A stretch of DNA of 64,000 nt, taken from Welwitschia mirabilis. Taxonomy: Eukaryota > Gnetophyta > Gnetopsida > Welwitschiales. Shown piece by piece: positions 54,630 to 64,000 of the stretch (the stretch's first letter is position 1; every line of letters begins with the position of its first letter). A model generated the notes under the pieces. That model had not been told where the DNA came from and did no database searches. It saw only the letters and a list, made by a program, of their open reading frames with translations. Both the position numbers and the translations under genes were made by a program. The DNA is taken from positions 12,500,715 through 12,564,714 of the forward strand of contig JBOZIK010000001.1 of the NCBI GenBank assembly GCA_051453625.1, given 5' to 3'.

Positions 54630-56551
54630 TGACATAAACATTTGTAGGATGAAATTGTAGTAACAAACACGGGAAGGTATTCAATGTTCGAATCAAACTT
54701 CATTACTTGTTATGAACATTGCAAGGAGCTTTAAAATCTTACTATTTTAAGAGGTTGAGAAGATTACCAAGCTATAATATAGTAGAGTTCTTTAAGAGAT
54801 GAAAAATAGATATCACAATTTTTTAGAAAGTATGTTATGATGTCAAATTATATGTATGTGATGTGGTATTTTGAGTGCTTTTGTAGGATAGATTTAGGTG
54901 GAGTTTCAATAATAACAGAGAGTCAATTCAATGATCATAGAAATGTATAATCTTTAATAGATTTAAAGGTATTTTAGGTGATTTCTAATATTTAACATCC
55001 TAAGGAGAAGTCTGATAATCAAAGAGGTTGATTTAACTTAATAGAGGAACTAAAAAGTCTAATGTCCCCATCATCATCTAGATGACAGTATTGAACGACA
55101 TCATAAGAAAGTTGACAAGGATGCTGATTAGACTAAGCTAGAAGTTAATGTGGATCCTTTCTGGTGTGGCATCATTTCCATCATCATTCTGATAATAATT
55201 AAGATGACATTACATCTTATTTTTTAACCAACGCATTAAACTTCCCCTAACTTTACATATATATCATGTGCTCCTCCCTTTGGCACTGCTAATATTGTGT
55301 CTAGTTGTTAGGGTTTCTATTTTTAGGATGTTCTTGTAATAAATATCTCTTTTACCCTTGATTTAACTTTCATCTTCTTTTACACCTGAAAATCTTGTGA
55401 TGGGAGATCGAAGGATAGGATATCCATCCCTAGTTATAGAGAGAAGTCTTTCTTGGTGTTGGGCTATGTATTCTCCATTGAGGTATTATTGCTTTATAAG
55501 TGGATGCTTGGTTTAACATTAATCAAAATAGTTTTATATCTTCATTATGTGCATCTTCCTTATATTTTATGTTGGTTATAATTTCATGATAGCTTTATAA
55601 TTGATATAGTTCATAAAGGCAACCTTTGTTAAGGTTGCGATTTTTAGTTTCGTGTTTGCATTTTATTTTGCATTTCTACAATCATAATACTAGAATAGTT
55701 GCATCTCATTATATCCTATTCAATGTGCCTTATCACCTATGTTGATTACAGTTTAGTGACAGTTTTCCTTAATTGATCTAGATTATATGGGTCAATCTTA
55801 GTGCAAGAGGTTAGTACTCGAATAGATCTATTACCTAGAATATTTTCCATTGCATTTCATTATAAGCATTAAATTATTGTTTATCTTGCATTATTTTCTT
55901 TCATTTTTATTCATTTTCATTCACCTAAATAAAAAAAGAATAAAAATACATTATCAGAATCAATTCTCTAACTTTGAGCCTAGTATCTTCGATGGATAAT
56001 GACATTTGGATCGACTCCCATATATACTAGTGTGTGTTTTATGCAACCATTTGTAATAAATAGCCTTTGCTTAAGGAGATAAAGGTTTCATAAAGACACA
56101 CTACAAAATTTTGCATTTCTATAATCATAATACTAGAATAGTTGCATCTCATTATATCTTATTCAATGTGCCTTATCACCTATGTTGATTACAGTTTAGT
56201 GATAGTTTTCCTTAATTGATCTAGATTATAGGGATCAATCTTAGTGAAAGAGGTTAGTACTCGAATAGATCTATTGCCTAGAATTTTTTCCATTGCATTT
56301 CATTATAAGCATTACGTTAGTGTTTATCTTGCATTATTTTCTTTCATTTTTATTCATTTTCATTCACCTAAATAGAAAAAGAATAAAAATACATTATCAA
56401 AATCAATTCTCTAACTTCAAGCCTAGTATTTTCAATGGATTATGACATTTGGATTGAGTCCCATCTATAGTAGCATGTGTTTTATGCAAATATTTGTAAT
56501 TAATAGGTTTTTCTTAAGGAGATAAAGGTTGCATAAATACATACTGCAACA
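54630..56551 (+). repeat. Athila-like Gypsy 5' LTR (5' border uncertain)
   Basis: It ends ACTGCAACA at 56551, three bases before a primer site. It includes an internal 443-bp tandem duplication. The upstream border is not resolved; the LINE ends near 54610 and a 9-N run lies at 54618-54626. Confidence 0.6.
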
Positions 56552-56553
56552 TT
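55668..56553. repeat. 443-bp tandem duplication at the LTR 3' end
   Basis: Copy 1 is 55668-56110 and copy 2 is 56111-56553. Both begin TTGCATTTCTAYAATCATAA and share TTACTACAGT-like, GTTAGTACTCGAATAGATCT and CACCTAAATA landmarks, at high identity. No N-run separates them, so unlike many others this duplication is not a gap artefact. Confidence 0.85.
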
Positions 56554-56554
56554 T

Positions 56555-56571
56555 TAGTGCCATTACCGAGG
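56555..56571 (+). other. Athila-type primer-binding site
   Basis: TAGTGCCATTACCGAGG matches TGGTGCCGTTGCCGAGG-type Athila/Tat sites after G-to-A changes at two CpG/CpNpG-like positions. Confidence 0.7.
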
Positions 56572-56599
56572 AAGGCTACAAAGAATTAGAGGATTATCA

Positions 56600-57350
56600 C
56601 TACAACAAATAAGTAGTTTGGATTTTGATTCAAGTTATTTGTTTGTGGTAGTATTGTATCTTTACTGTAGACTATAGTTTTTCTTTCTGCATTTTTTAAT
56701 TTTCATTTTGCAAATAACACTCTATCATCCTCCTTGCCATTCAAATGATGTCGATGCATGATAGACCAAAAAAACTAAGGTTTTTTATTTTTTTTGCATG
56801 CTAGGGATTTTTTGTTTTTAATGTAATAAAGTCAATATCATCTCCTCTATTATCTAGATGAAAGCAGACAACTATTAATTTTATTTCTATCTCTATTTTC
56901 TATAAATCTATTTTTATCTATTTCTTTTTTTCTTATTTCTATATAAGTGATCATTTAAGGATATTATTCAAATGATGGCCAAGACGATGATTGTGTAAGC
57001 ATTTTTCTGAGTATGCAAAGACATGATAAATTCTAGTTAAAAAAAATTATCAGAGGGAGAAAAGCTTGATTGAGGAAAACATCAGAGAAGGTCTATTTGA
57101 TAACAAACAAAATCCAAGTACATACACCTCAAGTGCATAAATTCCAAGAATGAAAGAATAATATTTTTCTACTGTAGAATCTGATTTTTCAAAATAAGAT
57201 TATGATAGAATAGAAGTAAATCATTTTATTTATTCTTTATCTATGTTAAACTCAATACAAAAGCAAAAACAAGTAGCATCATTTAATACTATAATCATGA
57301 TAAGAACATCTAATGCAAATACAAATGTTATACTTAAAGATTTAATATCC
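56600..57350 (+). other. Gypsy leader, non-coding
   Basis: T-rich then A-rich leader between the primer site and gag, without a coding-like frame. Confidence 0.5.
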
Positions 57351-57379
57351 AATAAAAATGTGAAATCCAAAATCCTTTT

Positions 57380-58480
57380 GACTTGCCTCTTGGTAATAAT
57401 GTAGAACTAAGAAACTTAAATGCTTATCTAGCATTTTTAGGAGAACCTAATGAATATCCTTTTTAACATCTCACCAATATAGAACAACTTGTACTCATAT
57501 TAGGAAATGGGAAGGAATGAATTAATGATAGAACTTACATTATTATCTTTCCTATTACACTTAGGAGAAAGCAAAACTTTAGCTTAGAACCATTCCTTAT
57601 AAAATTCTTAAAACTTAGAGTCAAGTAAAAGAAGCCTTTATTAAACAATTTATGAATAAAAACACCATGAAAAAAGGAGGAAAGAAGTCACTAACTTATA
57701 ACAACAATCCCATCAAGATTATGCCATAACATATGAGCTATTTATCATAGTTATTCATACCAATCTTATTGATGAATTTTATAAAGTAGAATAAATAGAT
57801 TATTTTGATAGTAGATTGAATAGTCAAACAAAACAACTTGTAGATTTTTATTGTGGTGGAAACTTGATAAAATTAACTTTAAATAATGCATGAAAGTTAT
57901 TGGAAGATCTAGTTGAGATAAGTAAAACTTAGTCAAAACCAACTTTTAAAAAAATCCAAACTATAGGCCAAATTATAAAAGACATAAAGGAAGTAAAACA
58001 TGATAAGGAGGAAGAACAAAATAATCAACTAATGTTATTAAGAATTTCACTACTTCTCTAGAAAAATACACTTAAATTATAGTTGATGCAAAGGTAACAA
58101 ATGAGAAGAACAAAATTTCAACATGTGATTTATGTAAAGAGAACTCTCATTCAATAAAAAAATATCCCTTGTTACCCACATGTAAAGAGAAAATGTTTGA
58201 AGAAGTATGTGCATTTAACTAAAAACCTTCCAACTTTCAAAAACAAATGTAATTTTAATAAAGAATGAGTGGGAAATCAAATTGAAAACCTTTAATTTTC
58301 AATCAAGTAACTTCAACTTCCAACTAAACTCTTTAAATTTTCAACAAAATCAGAGTGATCTAGTTATAAATGCAATAGAAGAGTTGAGAACGTGCAAGAA
58401 ATGACTAACATAACCATTGAAAACCAAAGTAAAAACATTTAGAATTTAGTTACTGTGCTTTATTAAAAAATATTAACCCA
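57380..58480 (+). pseudogene. Athila-like gag relic
   Basis: The broken frame begins with FLGEPNEYP (57437-57465), corresponding to the family's EDPxxHLxxF. It continues through IFPITLRRKQNFSLEPF, HTNLIDEFYKVE (57755-57790) and LTLNNAxKLLEDLVEISKT. A degraded knuckle, CDLCKENSHSIKKYP, lies at about 58130-58172, where the last cysteine is now Tyr. Gag would form the particle. Stops are frequent. Confidence 0.7.
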
Positions 58481-58489
58481 TCAAAGACC

Positions 58490-58716
58490 ATAAGGGTCTC
58501 CTGCAACGCAATCTTTACCAAACTTAAATGAAGTGAAAAGAGATTGGAAAGTAATAATTAAAAGTGAAATTGATATAGCACCACCTATTCGTGAGACTTC
58601 AACTTCTAAAAATGATGAAGAAGGTAAGAAGGAGGATGATATAGAAATCTTAGAAACACATAACTCCCCTTTAAATTTGGATGAGCCTTCACGAAAAAAC
58701 ACAAAAGGAAAAGACT
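58490..58716 (+). pseudogene. Gag-protease linker, open but acidic
   Basis: It opens SPATQSLPNLNEVKRDWKV (58498-58554), equivalent to the GxLPSxxxxNPxE block of the family. A Lys/Glu-rich linker ending KNTKGKD then a stop follows. It is part of the same element. Confidence 0.65.
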
Positions 58717-58969
58717 AGCTACCCCTTAGCTTGATAGGATAAATATAAATCCTCTCTTTAATGAATACTTAAAAACCTTAATGCAAGATGTTAGCATCAA
58801 CTTACCCTTTCCAAACTCTTGTAAAAAAATCCTAAGTATACTAAGTTGTTGAAATACCTAGCTAGAAGAAAATAAAAATGTACCATCCCTAGTAGAGTCT
58901 TCCTTACACAATCTATGTCCAAATTAGTCATTCAAAAGTATCCTAAATTTAATACTCTAGGGTAGCAAT

Positions 58970-59470
58970 GGTAATTATTAATTTAAAAGAAAATAATAAA
59001 ATCAAAAAAGCCTTGATAGATATAGGAGCAAGTTTAAACATTATGCCTCTTCACATATGTAAAACACTTGGGTTGGAAATAAGAAATAAATCTACATGAA
59101 TCATCTTAGAGTTAGTTAATACTTCTATTAAAAAATCTTTGGGGATCATTTAAGACTTAATCATCCAAATATAAAAAGCTTNNNNNNNNNNNNNNNNNNN
59201 NNNNNNNNNNNNNNNNNNNNNNNNNNNNNNNNNNNNNNNNNNNNNNNNNNNNNNNNNNNNNNNNNNNNNNNNNNNNNNNNNTTAAAAAATCTTTGGGGAT
59301 CATTTAAGACTTAATCATCCAAATATAAAAAGCTTTCTACCCCATAGATGTGGTTATTATTGAAGTAGAATATGATAGAGGTTACCCACTACTTTTAGGA
59401 AGAGCCTCTTGTGCCACTACCCACTGCATTATCCACAAATGTACTGGTATGATGGAATGTCACGTATGAA
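58970..59470 (+). pseudogene. Athila-like retropepsin relic
   Basis: KKALIDIGASLNIMPLHIC (about 59006-59062) keeps the active-site Asp in D-I-G-A-S, with the hydrophobic flank typical of Athila. The C-terminal IEVEYDRGYPLLLGRASCAT (59357-59416) is the ILGRPF block. A 100-N gap at 59182-59281 is flanked by an exact repeat of about 60 bp (59122-59181 and 59283-59342), so the frame is really contiguous across it. Confidence 0.85.
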
Positions 59471-59521
59471 ATAAGAAATTAACCACTAAAGTTTTTGATT
59501 CTATTGATACAGACATGGAAG

Positions 59522-59758
59522 NNNNNNNNNNNNNNNNNNNNNNNNNNNNNNNNNNNNNNNNNNNNNNNNNNNNNNNNNNNNNNNNNNNNNNNNNNNNNNN
59601 NNNNNNNNNNNNNNNNNNNNNNNNNNNNNNNNNNNNNNNNNNNNNNNNNNNNNNNNNNNNNNNNNNNNNNNNNNNNNNNNNNNNNNNNNNNNNNNNNNNN
59701 NNNNNNNNNNNNNNNNNNNNNNNNNNNNNNNNNNNNNNNNNNNNNNNNNNNNNNNNNN
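59522..59758. other. 237-N gap between protease and RT
   Basis: The sequence on both sides belongs to the same element. The content is unknown. Confidence 0.6.
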
Positions 59759-60019
59759 TAAGGGTAGTCATCTACCTTTTTTATTTAGACGACAATCCCA
59801 GACGATGGTCAACACTAACAATTGAATAATAAAAATTAAAGATTAAAACTTGGAATTAAAAGAATTATCTAAAGATCTAAAACACATCTTTCTATCTAAT
59901 AATCTAAAGAAACCTTCATGATAAGTAAACTCTCAGTAAAGGATTTCACTTAGACTCATAAAGATTTAGCAGTCATTCCCTCTTTCCATAGTTTAACATA
60001 AAATCTACCTTAAAGATAA

Positions 60020-60820
60020 TGCTAAACCAAATAGGTAATCCCAACTAAGACTTAACTCATTCCTTAAAAAAGTTGTTAAAGATGTAATCATTAAACTTAT
60101 GGATGCCAGAATAATCTATGTTATATCTAATAGGGAGTAGGTTAGACCCTTGACAATAGTACCTAAAAAGGGTTGAAAGTGAAGTATGTATATTAACTTT
60201 AGAAAACTTAATGATGTTACTAAAAAGGATCATTACCCTTGACCCTTTCTATACTAGATAATTAATAGAATCCAAGAACAGATACTTAATAGAATTCAAG
60301 AACATGCCTACTACTGTTTGTTTGATGGGTATAATGGCTATAATAATATTTGCATAGTCTAGTGAGAACTAAGCAAAGACAATCTTTACTTCTCTCTTTA
60401 GAACCTTTGCCTTTAGAAGAATGCCTTTTGGACTTTGTAATGCCCCAGGAACTTTTGAACATGCAATGATGAGTATCTTTTCTAACATGATAGAGGAATT
60501 AATTGATATCTTTAAGGATGACATCTCTATCTTTAGTGAAACTTTTGAACAAATCATAAAAAGGTTAGAGAAGTTCTTAGGTAGATGTATAGAGAGTGGC
60601 CTACATTTGAATTGGGGAAAAAGTTTGTTTCTTATTAACAATGGGATTGTTTTGGGTCATCACATTTCTAGTGAGAAAATTAGGATGGACCTTGTAAAAG
60701 TTAGTACCATAAAAAACCTTAACGCTCTAACTAATGTTAAACAAATTAGATCTTTCCTTGGTCATGTTGGTTTCTATCATTATTTTATTTAAGATATGCT
60801 AAGATTTATAAACCCCTTTA
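60020..60820 (+). pseudogene. Athila-like reverse transcriptase relic
   Basis: The frame reads LKKVVKDVIIKLMDARIIY, then VRPLTIVPKKG (60141-60173), NFRKLNDVTKKDHYP (60198-60242), CLFDGYNGYNNI (first catalytic Asp, about 60315-60350), RMPFGLCNAPGTFEHAMM (60418-60471), and IDIFKDDISIFS (60504-60539), where the catalytic DD pair is kept. LGHHISSEKIRMDLVKV and RSFLGHVGFYHYFI follow and end at a stop at 60792. This is the best-kept Gypsy domain in the window; 60421-60789 is fully open. A 27-bp tandem duplication lies near 60265-60305. Confidence 0.9.
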
Positions 60821-61258
60821 CTCATTACTTGAAAAATAAGCTAAATTTGAATGGAATCATTCATGTAAACTTGCTTTTAAAACACTTAAAAATAAAATCT
60901 CTTTTAAACCTATTGTAACAAGACTCAATTGGACTAAATATTTTGAACTTATGTGTGATGCTAGTAATATTGTTGTGGATAGGGTTCTTGGTCAAAAATA
61001 TGGATAAAGTCTTAAGTCATATCTTATCATAGTAAAACTTTGTCTAAGGCTCAAACCAATTACACTACCACTAAGAAAGAAATACTTGCTATCATTTTTC
61101 GCCTAGACAACCTTCGACATTATCTCTTTGCCTTTCATACCAATGTTTACACTGATCATGCTATAATCCATTACCTTATAACTAAGAAAGATTCTAATGC
61201 TAGACTTATTAGGTGGATCTTTTTCATGCAAGGATTTAATCTTACCATCATAGGTAAA
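60821..61258 (+). pseudogene. Athila-like RNase H relic
   Basis: The N-terminal half is broken by stops and frameshifts. From 61040 it is open: KAQTNYTTTKKEILAIIF (61043-61096), LDNLRHYLFAFHTNVYTDHA (61103-61162), LITKKDSNARLIRWIFFMQG. These match RNase H, with the catalytic TDHA Asp kept. It runs into the 705-N gap at the block FNLTIIGK. Confidence 0.9.
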
Positions 61259-61259
61259 T

Positions 61260-61964
61260 NNNNNNNNNNNNNNNNNNNNNNNNNNNNNNNNNNNNNNNNN
61301 NNNNNNNNNNNNNNNNNNNNNNNNNNNNNNNNNNNNNNNNNNNNNNNNNNNNNNNNNNNNNNNNNNNNNNNNNNNNNNNNNNNNNNNNNNNNNNNNNNNN
61401 NNNNNNNNNNNNNNNNNNNNNNNNNNNNNNNNNNNNNNNNNNNNNNNNNNNNNNNNNNNNNNNNNNNNNNNNNNNNNNNNNNNNNNNNNNNNNNNNNNNN
61501 NNNNNNNNNNNNNNNNNNNNNNNNNNNNNNNNNNNNNNNNNNNNNNNNNNNNNNNNNNNNNNNNNNNNNNNNNNNNNNNNNNNNNNNNNNNNNNNNNNNN
61601 NNNNNNNNNNNNNNNNNNNNNNNNNNNNNNNNNNNNNNNNNNNNNNNNNNNNNNNNNNNNNNNNNNNNNNNNNNNNNNNNNNNNNNNNNNNNNNNNNNNN
61701 NNNNNNNNNNNNNNNNNNNNNNNNNNNNNNNNNNNNNNNNNNNNNNNNNNNNNNNNNNNNNNNNNNNNNNNNNNNNNNNNNNNNNNNNNNNNNNNNNNNN
61801 NNNNNNNNNNNNNNNNNNNNNNNNNNNNNNNNNNNNNNNNNNNNNNNNNNNNNNNNNNNNNNNNNNNNNNNNNNNNNNNNNNNNNNNNNNNNNNNNNNNN
61901 NNNNNNNNNNNNNNNNNNNNNNNNNNNNNNNNNNNNNNNNNNNNNNNNNNNNNNNNNNNNNNNN
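61260..61964. other. 705-N gap between RNase H and integrase
   Basis: The frame before the gap ends FNLTIIGK and that after it resumes FGHLSCL. In the family these blocks (FDLEIRDKKG...VADHLSRL) are only about eight residues apart. An unmodified element would therefore have about 20-30 bp here. The gap length is a placeholder or hides an insertion. Confidence 0.65.
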
Positions 61965-62665
61965 ATTTTTGGTCACTTATCTTGTCTTCCTTGTTCTCTT
62001 GATGATCTCTCGATTGACAACTACTTTCCTAATGAACAACTCTTTTTTATTAAAGCCATCTTATCTTATGATTCTAGTCCTTGATATGTTGACATTGTAA
62101 ATTACCTTGTTATAATGAAGACACGTCAACATTAGATACATAACTAATGAAACTCTTTCCTCTATAGGATTAGTGATTATGAATTGAGTTAACCCCATCT
62201 TCACCATAGGTGCAAAAATCAAATCATGCATAAATGTATGCCAAAATGGGAATAAATTAATATTCTTAATCTTTTTCATGGTGGAGTATGTGGAAGACAC
62301 TCTAGTAGATACAAAACTATAATGAAAATTCTTTAGTCTAGTTTCTATTGGCCTACTCTTTTTAAGGACTCCTTTCACATTGTTAGAAGGTGTAATGCTT
62401 GTCAATGTTATGGTACCCTCACTCACTTTGAAGATACTCTTCTTAAATCTATCCTTGAATGTGAACTATTTGACTATTGGGAGATTGACTTTATAGGCCT
62501 TATTAAATCATCTTCTCATGATAAAACTTACATTTTAGTGATTGTTAACCATGTTAAGTGGGTTGAAGCTATTTCTACCACCACAAATAATGCTTGAATT
62601 ATTTGTAATCTTATCTAAACTCATATCTTTTGGCATTTTGGTTTCTTATTTTCATGCCAAAATTG
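61965..62665 (+). pseudogene. Athila-like integrase N-terminal relic
   Basis: FGHLSCLPCSLDDLSIDNYF and NEQLFF (61968-62050) are the RNase H-integrase linker. The zinc finger follows with FHGGVCGRHSSRYKT (62275-62315), FYWPTLFKD (62346-62372) and CNACQCYGT (62390-62415), which keeps HHCC. The core opens LFDYWEIDFIGLI (62466-62504), keeping the first catalytic Asp, then YILVIVNHVKWVEAISTT (62529-62582). The element stops being recognisable near 62660, before the second Asp and the Glu. Confidence 0.85.
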
Positions 62666-62669
62666 ACGC

Positions 62670-64000
62670 TTGAAGCAAGTATAATTAATTAATTTAATAT
62701 AAGGAAAGATACTTAATTTATTAATTTATCATAAAATGATGTCCTTTATTATTTTTAAAATAAAATTTAATATTATATTTTTATCCATAATAATTACAAG
62801 TCTTTAGTCACATTTTGAAATACATGATAAAATATGGACACAATTCTGTATAAAATAATAATGGCAATAGAGAAATGAGGTGGCAATATGTAGTAGCAAA
62901 ATCGGAAGACATGTGGTAGAGGCATGTGGAGGTGTCATTAGAAACATGTGGCAATAGCACTAGTTGGTAAAGGAATCTGGCTCCAAAAATCACATGTTAG
63001 ACTCATCATAATGAAACATCCACCCAATACTATATGACGATCTCTACCAAATGCTATAAGACAATCTCAACCAAATGCTAAATGATGAAAGATTTTGCCT
63101 AATGCTAGAAGACAGACTCTTATCTACCTAACGCCATAAAATAACCTCCATAAAATGCTACAAGACAAAATCTTCTACCTAATGCTAAATGTAAAGGTTT
63201 TACCTCATGCTATAAGCTAAGAGCTTATAACCATTCCTCATCCCCATCTTTTCTTATAAGAGAACCTTAAGCCCTTTATTACATTCAACTTTTGGTTGGC
63301 TTATCATGGGAAATACTTGGAGGTTAGGATGTCATGATGTTGTAACACTCTTTATAGGGGACAGAATTATCCATGGTTAGTTGATGAGTTCTTTTTATTC
63401 TTCTCCTCCATTGATGCAATGTATATTTTTTTAAGTTTAATACAAGAATTGGTTTGAATCCTTTTATTGTTGATGCACAACTTCAATTGATACTAGTAAT
63501 GTTTAGGTAGAAGTAGTCCTTAAAATAGGTTCATTCTTTTATTGTTAATGATTAGAAATGGTACTAGCAATATATTTAGATAAGATTATTTAATTATCAA
63601 GTTCTTTTAAACCATGTAATTTATTTAACCTTACTTTTGTGATTAATAGTTCTGATTATTTGATGGATCTTATGCACTTAGGTTCATACTTTTCATGCTT
63701 ATAAAGGGCTATGAAGTATCGAGAGGACTTTATAACTTATCAACACTCATGTAGTGAATGAGATTATGCTTTCATGTTGAGGCTTAATGACTTGATGATT
63801 ATAGATTTTTTTTATGATACAAGAATCTTTGGAGAAAAGGAGGAAATTTGGATGAATCACTAGATCCCTTGAGCATTTTTGTTCCCTTATGTTGCTAATT
63901 TAAGATCACTTTCTCTTTCTCAAACTCTAATTTTTCCTTTATTTGGGTTTTTATTGCAAGTGAGAATAATTGTGTATCTTTTTATTAATTTACTTTTTAT
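62670..64000 (+). repeat. LTR-like sequence, related to LTR 1 family
   Basis: It shows the same arrangement as LTR 1: AGCTTATAACCATTCCTCAT (63228-63247), then a TATA-like CTTATAAGAGAACC (about 63254), then a T-rich tail with TTGATTATTTGATGG and a GATTATGCTTTCATG block near 63760. Identity to LTR 1 is low, so it is probably a different subfamily. Both ends are uncertain and the right edge is the window end. The first 150 bp (62670-62800) is very AT-rich, with no coding. Confidence 0.45.

Overview
This window looks like plant nuclear DNA, most plausibly a large, slowly turning-over genome such as a gymnosperm (low-confidence inference). It is AT-rich, poor in CpG and packed with old, stop-riddled retrotransposons: Ty1/Copia, Ty3/Gypsy (Tat/Athila-type), plant LINEs with a DUF4283 ORF1, and tRNA-derived SINE-like pieces. 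Only one intact protein-coding gene is visible: a 737-codon, intronless, hAT-transposase-derived protein with a BED-like finger on the minus strand (43898-46111), probably with a 5'-UTR intron.

Layout. 0-3 kb: decayed gag-like/coiled-coil retroelement coding sequence, partly duplicated. 4.0-6.4 kb: minus-strand Copia gag, tRNA-Met primer site and LTR. 6.4-9.1 kb: an unclassified LINE-like repeat with Asn-rich coding-like stretches. 10.0-13.1 kb: decayed LINE reverse transcriptase. 13.3-20.4 kb: plus-strand Gypsy LTR, primer site, gag and protease with no recognisable pol. 20.8-33.0 kb: three minus-strand LTRs of the same family in tandem. A Copia element (24328-30972) is inserted in one spacer and itself seems to hold parts of two tandem Copia copies. 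33.0-34.4 kb: a broken J-domain (DnaJ-type) gene fragment and a second coding-like block. 34.9-36.8 kb: two minus-strand LTR-like copies with a 39-bp minisatellite and a primer site, around a short internal region without visible pol. 37-42.9 kb: SINE-like pieces, tandem repeats, a LINE 3' end and a poly(A)-tailed retrocopy. 43.2-47.6 kb: the real gene with its UTRs. 48-50 kb: little recognisable. 50.3-54.6 kb: a fairly complete but dead LINE (ORF1 plus endonuclease/RT). 54.6-62.7 kb: an Athila-like Gypsy element in order LTR, primer site, gag, protease, RT, RNase H, integrase. 62.7-64 kb: another LTR-like sequence.

Assembly caution. About two dozen runs of N, many about 100 long, interrupt the window. 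Many are flanked by near-identical direct copies. In the Copia and Athila integrases the protein reading runs straight, or nearly so, across Ns. Many gaps are therefore placeholders whose length means nothing, and the duplications next to them may be unmerged contig ends, alleles or sister copies rather than real tandem duplications.

I found no novel multi-gene system, operon, CRISPR array or biosynthetic cluster. The most interesting signals are the domesticated hAT gene, the J-domain relic whose HPD has become HPN, the compact LTR pair with its minisatellite, the poly(A) retrocopy joined to a LINE 3' end, and the nested/tandem LTR structure with an internal empty-site control.
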